NCBI GenBank assembly: GCA_028284565.1
Contig: JANQRM010000451.1
Coordinates: forward strand, 1 to 15,128
Direction: 5' to 3'
From: Anaerolineae bacterium
Lineage (GTDB): Bacteria; Chloroflexota; Anaerolineae; Aggregatilineales; Phototrophicaceae
DNA length: 15,128 bases
The notes beneath the pieces are model-generated. The model did no database searches, was not told the origin of the DNA, and saw only the letters and a program-made list of their open reading frames with translations. Shown piece by piece: positions 6,134 through 13,701 of this stretch (within the stretch, counting starts at the first letter, position 1; each line of letters starts with the position of its first letter). The translations under genes were made by a program, and so were the position numbers.

Positions 6134-8545
6134 TTACGGTGTGACATCCACAATCTGCAAGGTAAACGGCTCGTCGAGTGAGGTATTCTTTACGCCCACT
6201 TCAAGGATGAGTTGAATCGGTTGACCCCCCACATCCAAATCTTCGAGTGCCGAATTGAGATTGTCTGCGCTAATGTCATCATTTTCACCGAGTTGATTTT
6301 GTCCGGTGGCGTCATAGATTCGCAGGATGGTATCCACCCGTTCATTCGCACCTGTCAAGAAGATGCTGACGACACGGTTGGCTGGCAGAGTCACTTCATA
6401 GCGGACCCGTTGCCCTTCTGTAATGATGCCGTTAGCGGATATTTCTTGCGTACCCAAGCCGAGTGCCAATTGACCGCCATCCATCAATTCACCCAAAATC
6501 GCTTGGTCAAGATATTGCACACCCGCACTCAGGATTACATCTTCGGTTGAGAGAACCGTACTCAAAGTCCGCGGGACGGTAAAGGTCGGTGCGACACCCT
6601 TGCCTTCGATATGGATGTTCATATCGGGGTCGAGCAAGCGCACGACAGTGAAACGAATACGTAAATCCTCTGGCATGAAGAAGTCATTCACACCACCCCC
6701 CAAGCCACCAGTGGGATAGAAGCCGACGACACCGGCGCGGTCTGCAATCGTCATGTCATAGGTGAAGAATTCACAGGCACTGAAACATCCCGGTGCAATC
6801 AAGACCGCGACTTCGCCATCATAGCGCAGTTCTTCGGGGGGGAGGATATATTTGTCTTCGCCACGTGGGTCAAAGTAGAATTCACCCAAATCCTCGTTAT
6901 AACTGCCACCGAAACCCAGTGTATGCGGTTCTTGGAAGAAATACGCCGCCATTTGGTCCGCAAGGAAGCCACTGCCACCGCCATTGCTCCGCATGTCGAT
7001 GATCAAACCGGGAACTTCATTCGCGTTCATGAACTCAATCATACGTTCCCACAACTGCACCGTCAGATATTCATTGTCGCTGAAGCTGTAGATTTTAACA
7101 TAGCCATAACCACTCGGAAGGACATCATATTCCAAAGGTAATTCTGTGCCATCCGATGGCGGGAAGAAGGAAGAGAATGACCAACTTTGACGCTCTGCAA
7201 TCACTTCCATTTCTGCCGTGACAGGTTCAGATGAATCCGGATTGATATAGGTCACGCTGATAATCGAGCCAAGCGGTGCGCGGGACATATAGCGCAATTG
7301 TTGCAAACGTCGTGCATGGGGTGACCCAAAGGCTTGATGCGCCCAGACGAAGGTTTCCTCTGCGACTTCGTCCACAGGTCGCCCATTCCATTCGATGACT
7401 TCTGCGCCCAGTTGAATCCCTGCTTGTTCAGCAGGACTGCCTTCTAGCAAGAAGTTCACTACTACCCGTCCATCATCCAAATCGGCTAGGGCAATGCCGA
7501 GACCGCCATCTGTATCATTGCGGAAGTCCTCAATCAGCAAGCCAAGTGGCATCGACACATGCCCATCAGGAATCTCCCAGAGGAAGTCACGCATGGCACG
7601 GGCATAGAGGACTTCATCCCCTGTCAGTTCTGCCGCTTCAAAACGTGGGCGATAACGAGCGTGCATATCATCCCAATCGAGGTTGTAGTATTCCGTGTAG
7701 GCATATTCCTTGCGGAAGAGGTCAACCATTTCATCAAAGGCATCCGAATAGGACAAATCAGAGAAGTCATTGACTGCCGCGCCTTCGGGTTCAAACAGAT
7801 CTAGAGTCTGCTCTTTGGAACGGTCAAACGTGAAGGGTTCGACATCCAAATCGACCACGCTCCAACCTTGCGGGATGGTCACGATGGGGTCATCTTCGGT
7901 GAAGAGCAAGCCATCATCACCAAAGCCAGAGGGGAAACCTTGCCCTTCTTCTGGTGCAAAGATGACAAACTTACCACCGACGATTTCGAGACGAGTTTCC
8001 ACTTCTTCACTCCCGCGTGTGGATGCATAGGCGGTTGACCATCCACCACCAAACAAATCGCGCTCTTCAAGGACAGGCGGACCAAATTTGTTCGTCCAAT
8101 AGGCAACTGAGAAGACCATCACACCGACATCCTCTTGTCCATCATTGTCGACATCGCGCAAGCCCCCTTGTGGTTGGGAAGGCAAGGCAAGACTATATGA
8201 AAAGGGAGAGGTGAAAAAGTCTGACGTAATTTGACCCAGCACCTGCGATTCCGGTGGGAAGACATAAAACTCATTGCGGTCTATAAAGCCCGTTTGATCT
8301 TCGAGAATGATGACGGGTTGCGCAACTCCGGTCGTAAAGAGTGGGTTCGTGTAGGTCAATTCACCCGTAATGAGAACCGGACCACCTTCATCATTGATGA
8401 CATTCGCCGTGACAGTGCCATCCGTCACTGCAACCGTCGGGTTATCGTCGGGTGCATCGTTCTCTTCTTCGCCAATACCGACAACAACGAGTGAACTCAA
8501 GATGAAAAGGATCATCACCCAGAGAAGAAACTTTTTATGAGACAT
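6134..8545 (-). CDS. Secreted S41-family peptidase with PDZ and C-terminal PPC-like domain
   Basis: 803 residues from the ATG at 8545, chosen because GGAG precedes it at 7 nt and a TATAAT box fits; a TTG 10 codons upstream would sit at the transcript start. Order: signal or anchor helix (6-24, no lipobox Cys); an unknown acidic region (35-260) with a calcium-loop-like DVDNDGQED (131-139); helical DEMVDLFRKEY and DGHVSM (His 329); a PDZ-like part (340-395, SPAEQAGIQLG); and the S41 core (475-660) with IIDMRSNGGGSG and nucleophile Ser589 in GCFSACE. The CtpA-type lysine expected about 25 residues after the serine is replaced by TGGLGGG, so a tricorn/IRBP-like serine-histidine mechanism is more likely. 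Residues 698-800 look like a bacterial pre-peptidase C-terminal (PPC) domain. It probably works outside the membrane; substrate unknown. Confidence 0.85.
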   Translation of the reverse strand: MSHKKFLLWVMILFILSSLVVVGIGEEENDAPDDNPTVAVTDGTVTANVINDEGGPVLITGELTYTNPLFTTGVAQPVIILEDQTGFIDRNEFYVFPPESQVLGQITSDFFTSPFSYSLALPSQPQGGLRDVDNDGQEDVGVMVFSVAYWTNKFGPPVLEERDLFGGGWSTAYASTRGSEEVETRLEIVGGKFVIFAPEEGQGFPSGFGDDGLLFTEDDPIVTIPQGWSVVDLDVEPFTFDRSKEQTLDLFEPEGAAVNDFSDLSYSDAFDEMVDLFRKEYAYTEYYNLDWDDMHARYRPRFEAAELTGDEVLYARAMRDFLWEIPDGHVSMPLGLLIEDFRNDTDGGLGIALADLDDGRVVVNFLLEGSPAEQAGIQLGAEVIEWNGRPVDEVAEETFVWAHQAFGSPHARRLQQLRYMSRAPLGSIISVTYINPDSSEPVTAEMEVIAERQSWSFSSFFPPSDGTELPLEYDVLPSGYGYVKIYSFSDNEYLTVQLWERMIEFMNANEVPGLIIDMRSNGGGSGFLADQMAAYFFQEPHTLGFGGSYNEDLGEFYFDPRGEDKYILPPEELRYDGEVAVLIAPGCFSACEFFTYDMTIADRAGVVGFYPTGGLGGGVNDFFMPEDLRIRFTVVRLLDPDMNIHIEGKGVAPTFTVPRTLSTVLSTEDVILSAGVQYLDQAILGELMDGGQLALGLGTQEISANGIITEGQRVRYEVTLPANRVVSIFLTGANERVDTILRIYDATGQNQLGENDDISADNLNSALEDLDVGGQPIQLILEVGVKNTSLDEPFTLQIVDVTP

Positions 8546-8580
8546 AGAGAGGCTCCAAATCATATGGACTTGCAACTAGC

Positions 8581-8586
8581 ATTATA
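8581..8586 (-). promoter_or_regulatory. Candidate -10 box of the S41 peptidase gene
   Basis: A perfect TATAAT on the minus strand lies 35 nt upstream of the chosen ATG, giving a leader of roughly 28 nt that holds the GGAG ribosome site. No good -35 hexamer is seen at 16-18 bp. The placement supports the start at 8545 over the longer reading. Confidence 0.45.
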
Positions 8587-8659
8587 ACGTCAGAAACAGC
8601 ACTGTTGGTTTGAGATTGGTACTAGAGCCAGTCGCATGGACAGATGAGGCAGTATACAC

Positions 8660-8720
8660 ATTGAATCTTAATGGCAGATTATCGTGAGATGGGCAAACCC
8701 AGTAATCTGCAAATTGAATC
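8660..8720. repeat. Imperfect hairpin flanked by 8-bp direct repeats
   Basis: GCAGATTA (8674-8681) pairs with TAATCTGC (8703-8710), and inside it TGGG (8690-8693) pairs with CCCA (8698-8701) around CAAA. The direct repeat ATTGAATC is found at 8660-8667 and 8713-8720, flanking the hairpin. It could be a tiny element remnant with a target duplication, a regulatory RNA fold, or chance. It lies in the 278-bp gap between the flavodoxin and peptidase genes, which otherwise holds only the peptidase promoter. Confidence 0.35.
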
Positions 8721-8823
8721 ACTCAACTATGCCCATATGAGGGGTGTTTTTTGTCAAATTATTTCACTTAATGAGAGATATGATTCTGCAATCGGCTCAC
8801 GCTATTGAACCTACAAGTCAATA

Positions 8824-9345
8824 TCAGGTAGTCAGAAGTGGTTGCAATTCTTTCGCCCAGCGACGAATCTCATTCCAATCCCGATGATCGCCCTCTTCCC
8901 ACATACCCAATGCAATGCTGGCACGGAACATCAGCCAGTCACGAAACGATGGCACTTTATCCCCATCAAGTACACCAGCAAAAAGCCCCTCGTGGATGGG
9001 CTGTACGAGATTACGAACCGGTTGCAACCATGTTGCTATCTCATCTCGATATTTGCCATCACTGATTGTCATTGCCATACAGACGAGAAAGGCGACAAAG
9101 GGTTTCTGTGATAAGGCATCTTGATGCGTTTCCACAAATGACATCGCTTCTGGAAGCCACTGTTGCCCTTGAATTGCACTTCCTGCCACAATTGCCTGAT
9201 AAGGAGTCAAGTCTTGGACCTCCGCCATCGGACTCACATCCACGTCAGCTCCACCTTCCGCGAGTGTCTGTCCAATTGCTTCTGCAACACCTGCTGTTGA
9301 ACCGCCTTTGCTAGCATAAGTCACAAGAATTTTGTTCGACATCAT
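8824..9345 (-). CDS. Flavodoxin-domain protein (Flavodoxin_5, HemG-like fold)
   Basis: 173 residues, a single-domain FMN-binding protein. The N-terminal phosphate-binding loop TYASKGGST (9-17) is followed by VAEAIGQTLAEGG. GSAIQGQQWLPEAMSFVE matches the second flavin-contacting region of the Flavodoxin_5 family, which includes menaquinone-dependent protoporphyrinogen IX dehydrogenase (HemG). HemG identity is not claimed: no other heme gene is present, and related proteins serve as general redox carriers. It is probably cytoplasmic. Adjacent ATGs at 9345 and 9342 are equally possible starts. There is no Shine-Dalgarno. A 6-bp hairpin (9359-9375, loop TTCCG on +) lies just upstream of the start. 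It follows the DUF89 gene on the same strand after 167 bp, so operon membership is uncertain. Confidence 0.85.
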   Translation of the reverse strand: MMSNKILVTYASKGGSTAGVAEAIGQTLAEGGADVDVSPMAEVQDLTPYQAIVAGSAIQGQQWLPEAMSFVETHQDALSQKPFVAFLVCMAMTISDGKYRDEIATWLQPVRNLVQPIHEGLFAGVLDGDKVPSFRDWLMFRASIALGMWEEGDHRDWNEIRRWAKELQPLLTT

Positions 9346-9512
9346 GTATTCACAGACCCAAGGTTTCCGACCTTGCTATTCATTTTCGATTCACTCTAAC
9401 ATACCTGCCTAAGTACCTTCGAGTGCCGAACATCATCTCTTTGCTTGTCGTTTGTAATTTATTTTTCATTGATTTTTTCACTCAATAGGAAGTAAGAGAG
9501 ACTCTATCACGC

Positions 9513-10709
9513 TTATCTTGAAAATTGAATCACCCCACGTTGTCCATTCGTGCGCCATGTGGGGTCGATTTTGTCGAGTTGATCATCCAAAAAGGTGGGC
9601 AATCCCACAATGGGGTCACTCTTGAGCGTCCGCAAATTGACGAGGGGATAAGGGAAATAGTCCATCACATCGGCATAAGCTGTTGTCGGATTCCAGAGGG
9701 CATCATCCACCCAGCGTCGATAATTCGCATCACCCTTCACAATCACCAACTGAGCATCCCCAAATAAACGATTGATCGTCTCCGATGAAAACTGACGAGT
9801 CAGCCAGCCACTATTCCAATGTAAGGATTTGACCCATTTTAACCGACTTGTTTCATAATGGGCTTTCAAGCGTTGTCCAAGCGATTCGATAGTTCCACCC
9901 TGTTCAATCATCGCATCAACAAGCATCCACACGTCATCAACAATCGCATCACTGACAAAGGTCGGATGATGCTTCACATGGAGATGGACTTCCGTCCCTT
10001 CATGCGCGAGGATGGTATCCAGCAAGACCAAATCCATCGCCAATTCCGTTCCCGTATTATCCACTACGAGATGATAGGTTCCCACCTTTAGCCTGTCTGA
10101 ATCCGAGAAGATATGCTCCATAATCAAATCACTATCATCAACAAGCAAATCCTCATCGGAGACATTTGACGCACCCCGTTCTAAGGAGGCGGCATAACTC
10201 AAATCAATCCGATTGCCCCATAAGGCTAAACGCAAGCCCGATTGAATTTGCTCGCGTGGTGAGGCATCCATTGACGTTGCTTCCTGCATCAACTCCCACA
10301 AAGCATCGCTTGCTAATTCGGCTTTCTTTTTGGGTAGGAAGGGGTCGCGCCCTGACTCATAGTAATCCACCGCCTGCATTATTTGGCAATAAAAATAGGT
10401 CTCGGCAAAGAACCATTCAACATTGTGCCATGTTAATGGCTCGAATAGTCGCGCTTGCTCGGCATAGGCTTGATCCCACTCTGCGAATTTGACAGTATGG
10501 GCAAACTCAGGATTCAGCTGGTGAGGAATAGGTTCGCCGTTTTGTACGGAATCGTGAAGTGAATCGAGGGCTTGCTGAATCGAATCGGGATAGTCGGGAT
10601 TCATTGCCTGCACCTCACGCAATATCGCAGGCACACGGACACGCATTGTATGGTTGGCAAAGACGTTGCTATCTACTCGGATGGGATTGGTTCGATAAGC
10701 AAGGGGCAT
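9513..10709 (-). CDS. DUF89/ARMT1-like damage-control phosphatase-family protein
   Basis: 398 residues from the ATG at 10709 (MPLAYRT...). An in-frame ATG 18 codons upstream lacks family-like sequence and a ribosome site. Family features run in order: VRVPAILREV near 24, WFFAETYFYCQIMQAVDYY (99-117), DPFLPKKKAEL, LALWGNRIDLS (161-171), the metal-site VVDNTGTELAMD with D217 and N218, HLHVKHHPTFVSDA with D254, VKGDANYRR (324-332) and VNLRTLKSDP. The Asp-Asn...Asp pattern and KGDANYRR are the hallmarks of DUF89 subfamily III. These metal-dependent enzymes hydrolyse sugar phosphates, and are thought to remove damaged phosphometabolites. The human ARMT1 member was also reported as a carboxyl methyltransferase. 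No signal peptide, so cytoplasmic. Key residues are intact, so activity is expected; the substrate is not known. Confidence 0.87.
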   Translation of the reverse strand: MPLAYRTNPIRVDSNVFANHTMRVRVPAILREVQAMNPDYPDSIQQALDSLHDSVQNGEPIPHQLNPEFAHTVKFAEWDQAYAEQARLFEPLTWHNVEWFFAETYFYCQIMQAVDYYESGRDPFLPKKKAELASDALWELMQEATSMDASPREQIQSGLRLALWGNRIDLSYAASLERGASNVSDEDLLVDDSDLIMEHIFSDSDRLKVGTYHLVVDNTGTELAMDLVLLDTILAHEGTEVHLHVKHHPTFVSDAIVDDVWMLVDAMIEQGGTIESLGQRLKAHYETSRLKWVKSLHWNSGWLTRQFSSETINRLFGDAQLVIVKGDANYRRWVDDALWNPTTAYADVMDYFPYPLVNLRTLKSDPIVGLPTFLDDQLDKIDPTWRTNGQRGVIQFSR

Positions 10710-10789
10710 GGGATGTTTCTCTTTATGTTGGTAACAACTGCTATCATAAAAAGCTTTATTCAATGACTAACTATTTGATGTTAGGCACA

Positions 10790-10795
10790 ATTATA
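10790..10795 (-). promoter_or_regulatory. Candidate -10 box of the DUF89 gene
   Basis: Perfect TATAAT on the minus strand, within the palindromic ATTATAAT (10790-10797). TTGTTC is a possible -35 at a long 19-bp spacing. It lies about 80 nt upstream of the chosen ATG in the divergent intergenic region shared with the TPR gene. Confidence 0.35.
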
Positions 10796-10824
10796 ATGGC
10801 ATTACAAATTTTATGAACAAATTA

Positions 10825-10833
10825 TGTTATACT
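10825..10833 (+). promoter_or_regulatory. Extended -10 promoter of the TPR gene
   Basis: TG, one base, then TATACT (10828-10833) forms an extended -10. The TATACT is also the left arm of a short TATAC/GTATA inverted repeat (10828-10832/10838-10842) that could be an operator. TTACAA at 10802-10807 is too far for a good -35. Transcription would start near 10840, after the ATG at 10836, which supports the later start at 10866. Confidence 0.5.
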
Positions 10834-10865
10834 AAGTGTATAGTAAATATTCGTGGAGATCATCC

Positions 10866-11723
10866 ATGGATGGAATAAATCTACCCTTAAGTCTTGACTG
10901 GTTTGATGGTGCTGTCATTGCCGTGGTCACTGTTACGGTAGCACATCTTATCGTAAATATTGCAAATGAAAATACAACTGAAGACAGAGGATTTAATTTC
11001 ATTTTTGGAACTATTGTACTTGCAGTTGTCATCATATTGATAAAATACAATGGAATAGGTATTGCTCTGTACGCATATGGGCTTAGTACTGAAGATGAAA
11101 GTGGATGTAAAGAAGCTATTCACCATTATGAAGCATCATTACATTGGAATCCAAAAATTGCAGCTGCTCGGGTAGCGATAATCCGTTGCAATAGTTCTCT
11201 CGACAAACCAGAAGATAGTTTGACAATTCTTGAACCTCTTGAGGATTTATTTGAAGAAAGTCCCGTGTATTGGAGGGATATGGCATGGGCTTATTATTCT
11301 AATTATGAATTTGATAGAATGATAAGTTCAGCCAACCGATCAGTAGATCTTGATCACAGGGATATTGATTGGTTAACAGACATCGGTCATACTTTGATGG
11401 TTGATGGACTTCATCACGAGGCTGAAACAGTGTTAAGATTAAATCGTACGTATTATCCTGAAAATGATAGAGCTCTTTTTTGGCTTTCATGGTCATTATA
11501 TGAACAGGAAAAGTATGATGACGCATTGAACCATTTTGATCAATGTATAGATAGACTGAGTGAATTACTCAATGATCGCTTAGCCCGATGCTATGCTGGT
11601 AAAGGGTTTACGTATTTTGCTCTTGGAAGTCTTCCAGAAGCAAGGGATTTCTTTATCCGTTCATTGACTATTGATAGCAATCAACCTGATGTAAATGAAG
11701 TTCTAGATTCCATGGAATCATAA
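10866..11723 (+). CDS. Membrane-anchored tetratricopeptide-repeat protein, hypothetical
   Basis: 285 residues from the ATG at 10866, chosen for GGAG at 10855-10858 (7-nt spacing) and because the promoter lies upstream; an ATG 10 codons earlier falls at the likely transcript start. Two hydrophobic helices (about 14-33 and 46-66: VIAVVTVTVAHLIVNIA; FIFGTIVLAVVIILI) are followed by a soluble helical part. TPR-like helix pairs are visible: GCKEAIHHYEASLHWNP, YEFDRMISSANRSVDLD, GLHHEAETVLRLNRTYYP, EKYDDALNHFDQCID, GSLPEARDFFIRSLTID. The repeats are degenerate, about five to six. TPR arrays bind proteins, so this may be a scaffold at the membrane. Its bases are visibly AT-richer than those of neighbours (DUF89, sigma), which suggests a different origin or weaker selection. 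No specific family recognised. Confidence 0.72.
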   Translation: MDGINLPLSLDWFDGAVIAVVTVTVAHLIVNIANENTTEDRGFNFIFGTIVLAVVIILIKYNGIGIALYAYGLSTEDESGCKEAIHHYEASLHWNPKIAAARVAIIRCNSSLDKPEDSLTILEPLEDLFEESPVYWRDMAWAYYSNYEFDRMISSANRSVDLDHRDIDWLTDIGHTLMVDGLHHEAETVLRLNRTYYPENDRALFWLSWSLYEQEKYDDALNHFDQCIDRLSELLNDRLARCYAGKGFTYFALGSLPEARDFFIRSLTIDSNQPDVNEVLDSMES

Positions 11724-11728
11724 ACTTT

Positions 11729-11812
11729 TAACTTAACTCAGTCCATTTTTTGACTCTTATAGAAATAATGCTAATTATCAGCCTTCATTGGTTGCCCTCG
11801 TAAGTTAAGTTA
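11729..11812. repeat. Widely spaced 10-bp inverted repeat after the TPR gene
   Basis: TAACTTAACT (11729-11738) is the exact reverse complement of AGTTAAGTTA (11803-11812). The first arm starts 6 nt after the TPR stop codon. Between the arms lies a possible promoter: TTGACT (11750-11755), 16 bp, then TAATTA (11772-11777). The repeat may be a regulator site pair, or chance in an AT-rich gap. Confidence 0.35.
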
Positions 11813-11831
11813 CAATCAATTTGAGATAACC

Positions 11832-11860
11832 CGTAACCTTCTGACGAGTGAGACGGTATC
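11832..11860 (+). promoter_or_regulatory. Possible autoregulated ECF-type promoter of the sigma gene
   Basis: CGTAAC at 11832-11837 resembles the AAC-containing -35 elements used by ECF sigma factors, and CGGTATC (11854-11860), 16 bp further on, could be the -10. ECF genes are often self-activated, so such a site is expected here, but the match is by eye only. If transcription starts here, the leader hairpin at 11841-11892 would not be fully present in the RNA. Confidence 0.25.
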
Positions 11861-11892
11861 CCTTACAAGCAACGGGAGTCTTGCACCGTCAG
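11841..11892 (+). promoter_or_regulatory. Long hairpin in the leader of the sigma-factor gene
   Basis: Four consecutive helices nest together: CTGACG (11841-11846) with CGTCAG (11887-11892), GTG (11848-11850) with CAC (11884-11886), AGAC (11851-11854) with GTCT (11878-11881), and TCCC (11859-11862) with GGGA (11874-11877), around an 11-nt loop. That is 17 base pairs with only small bulges. It ends 34 nt before the start codon, 21 nt before AAAGG. It could be a regulatory RNA fold if transcription starts upstream, for example from the TTGACT-type promoter. Confidence 0.5.
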
Positions 11893-11926
11893 GCAAACGC
11901 AACATCCCACACAGAAAGGCGGTTTC

Positions 11927-12505
11927 TTGGATCGCGTTGCGGAACAACAGTTAATCGCACGCGCCCAACAGGGCGATTCGGAGGCGATGGCGACCTTGTA
12001 TCAAACGCATGTGCAGGCGATTTATCGCTATGTCTATCATCGCGTGAGCAATCCGCAACTGGCGGAAGACCTAACTGGTGATGTTTTTGCCCGCGTTGTG
12101 AAAGATTTGCCCAAGTACAAAGATAGAGGCAAGCCTTTCCTCGCGTGGGTGTATCGCATTGCTCATGCCCGTGTTGTGGACCACTATCGTAAGGTCAACC
12201 GCCGACCCGACTTGAGTGATGTCGAGTCCGAACCGGTATCCATCACGCCGGATATGGATGAATCGCTCATTCGGGAACAAGCCTCCCAAGCCCTGCGAAC
12301 TGCCATTACCGATTTGACCGATGAACAACAACAGGTGATTATCCTGCGCTTTATCGAAGGTTATCGGATTGATGCCGTGGCACAAGTGATGGGCAAGAAG
12401 CCGAATGCGATTAAAGCCTTGCAACATCGGGCGTTGCGGGCATTAGCCAGTCGTTTAGAACGCTCTGGTTTTGATGTTGAATCAGTTATGGCAGGGTTAT
12501 CGTGA
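11927..12505 (+). CDS. ECF-type RNA polymerase sigma factor
   Basis: 192 residues from a TTG at 11927, preceded by AAAGG with 7-8 nt spacing. Region 2 spans about 22-90: AMATLYQTHVQAIYRYVYHR, then QLAEDLTGDVFARVVKDLPKY and the -10-binding FLAWVYRIAHARVVDHYRK. A short acidic linker (about 93-120) leads to region 4 at about 128-182: LTDEQQQVIILRFIEGY, then VAQVMGKKPNAIKALQHRALRALA, the helix-turn-helix that reads the -35 element. There is no region 3, as expected for ECF sigmas. Its last bases overlap the GTG of the next gene by 4 nt (GTGA), implying translational coupling and a sigma/regulator pair. Targets are unknown; self-activation is plausible from the upstream sequence. Confidence 0.93.
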   Translation: MDRVAEQQLIARAQQGDSEAMATLYQTHVQAIYRYVYHRVSNPQLAEDLTGDVFARVVKDLPKYKDRGKPFLAWVYRIAHARVVDHYRKVNRRPDLSDVESEPVSITPDMDESLIREQASQALRTAITDLTDEQQQVIILRFIEGYRIDAVAQVMGKKPNAIKALQHRALRALASRLERSGFDVESVMAGLS

Positions 12506-13677
12506 GTCAGCAACCAACCGACCCACAATTCTATACCATCCTCGATACCTGCCTTGATGCAGTGTTGAATGGCGAGATGACCATCTCTGCCTGTATTGCG
12601 CGCTATCCTCAATATGCCGACGAATTGAAGACGGAACTCTCAATTGCGCTACTGAGTTCCAACCTCGACGCGCCTGCCATGCCGGACGAAGCGGTCTTGC
12701 GTCTGGAAAGTCGCCTGCTAGATAGCTTTAAGGCACAGCAATCTGCTCCGCCACAAAATGATAAGATCATTCGCTTGCTCCAATGGACACAACCCCTCAA
12801 TAAATTGGTGGCGACCTTGTTCATTGTGTTGTTGTTCGCTGGCATCGGTGGCGGAACGGTAGCGGCATCTGCCAATACGAAGCCGGGTGATACGCTTTAC
12901 GGGGTCAAGCGCGCATGGGAATCTGTCATTGTGTTGATTGCCTCCATCATCGGGCAATTGGATGATATGTGGTTACATCTGGCACAAGTGCGTTATGAAG
13001 AGATTCTGCAACTTGAAGCCGAAGGACGATTAACCACCGAGAGCCTGAACGACCTCTACAATTCAACCGAATTCGCCATCTTGTATCAGTCGGACGATAC
13101 CAATCCGATGCTGATTAGCTTTATGGATACGAACCGTCCTGTCTTTGAAAACGATTTCATCAACACCTTTGTGGACAGAGTGGCGGTGGAGCGTGTGATT
13201 CAGATTCTTACGCCCAACTTGGATGAAAATGGACGCTTACAATTCAGCTCAGCAGATGAACCGACCGTGGAGGATGTAACTCCGACTCCAACGAATACTC
13301 CATCACCAACGTCTAGTGCGACCTTCACAGCATCGCCAACGGCAACGCATACCTTGACCTTCACACCGACAAATACGGCAACCTTAACCCGCACGCCAAC
13401 ACCAACACGTACACCGACTCCGACTCAAACGCCGACCGGGACACAAACGCCGGAGACTCCGACCTTCACGCCAACGCCGACTTTCACACCCTTGCCCTTA
13501 GCGACCCGCCCACCTGGCAGTCGTCCTACGTCAACCCGTGTGCCAGTCGTGACTGGACCTACCTTCACGCCTTTCCCCACGAATACGGGCTTTGAACCGC
13601 CTTTCGTCCGTGAGACGCAACAAGCTGTCGAGATGACCCAAACGGCGCAGGCACTCACGGCGACATCGACACCCTAA
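12502..13677 (+). CDS. DUF5667-type membrane protein with Thr-Pro-rich tail, putative anti-sigma partner
   Basis: 391 residues with a GTG start inside the sigma stop region. The N-terminal 100 residues are cytoplasmic-like, with ACIARYPQYADELKTELSIA (30-49), a motif I associate with sigma-linked proteins of Chloroflexota. There is one membrane span at about 102-121 (LVATLFIVLLFAGIGGGTVA). Next comes the external DUF5667-like part from 128: PGDTLYGVKRAWESVIVLIA, then WLHLAQVRYEEILQLEAEGR. Residues about 259-335 are a low-complexity TPTPT/TFTPTNT track, followed by VRETQQAVEMTQTAQALTATSTP. The layout suggests a transmembrane sensor that holds the sigma factor, with a wall- or matrix-spanning Thr-Pro stalk. 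No zinc-finger anti-sigma motif (HxxxCxxC) is seen, so the anti-sigma role rests on context alone. Confidence 0.82.
   Translation: MSQQPTDPQFYTILDTCLDAVLNGEMTISACIARYPQYADELKTELSIALLSSNLDAPAMPDEAVLRLESRLLDSFKAQQSAPPQNDKIIRLLQWTQPLNKLVATLFIVLLFAGIGGGTVAASANTKPGDTLYGVKRAWESVIVLIASIIGQLDDMWLHLAQVRYEEILQLEAEGRLTTESLNDLYNSTEFAILYQSDDTNPMLISFMDTNRPVFENDFINTFVDRVAVERVIQILTPNLDENGRLQFSSADEPTVEDVTPTPTNTPSPTSSATFTASPTATHTLTFTPTNTATLTRTPTPTRTPTPTQTPTGTQTPETPTFTPTPTFTPLPLATRPPGSRPTSTRVPVVTGPTFTPFPTNTGFEPPFVRETQQAVEMTQTAQALTATSTP
13279..13497 (+). repeat. Thr-Pro-coding low-complexity track
   Basis: Runs of ACN-CCN codons, often with TTC-ACN, encode a Thr/Pro-rich segment of about 73 residues in the DUF5667 protein. 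The DNA is a degenerate hexamer-like repeat, so length may vary between strains through slippage. Confidence 0.75.
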
Positions 13678-13701
13678 TTGCTACATATAATCCTTCATTT
13701 C

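Noticed and set aside
6212..8494. Several long plus-strand ORFs opposite the S41 peptidase gene
   Set aside because: They are antisense shadows with no domain content. The minus-strand frame is continuous for 803 codons and carries PDZ, S41 and PPC-like features.
8729..8753. Terminator: CCC...GGGG followed by a T run on the plus strand
   Set aside because: The stem is only about 3 pairs, and no plus-strand gene precedes it.
8671..8808. 45-residue plus-strand ORF (MADYREMGKPSNLQ...)
   Set aside because: No ribosome site or promoter, and it runs through the hairpin and direct repeat. The residues resemble no family I know, so it was not called.
11841..11860. Hammerhead ribozyme core, suggested by CTGACGAG
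   Set aside because: The matching GAAA core strand and three-stem junction are absent, and CTGACG itself pairs in a simple long hairpin.
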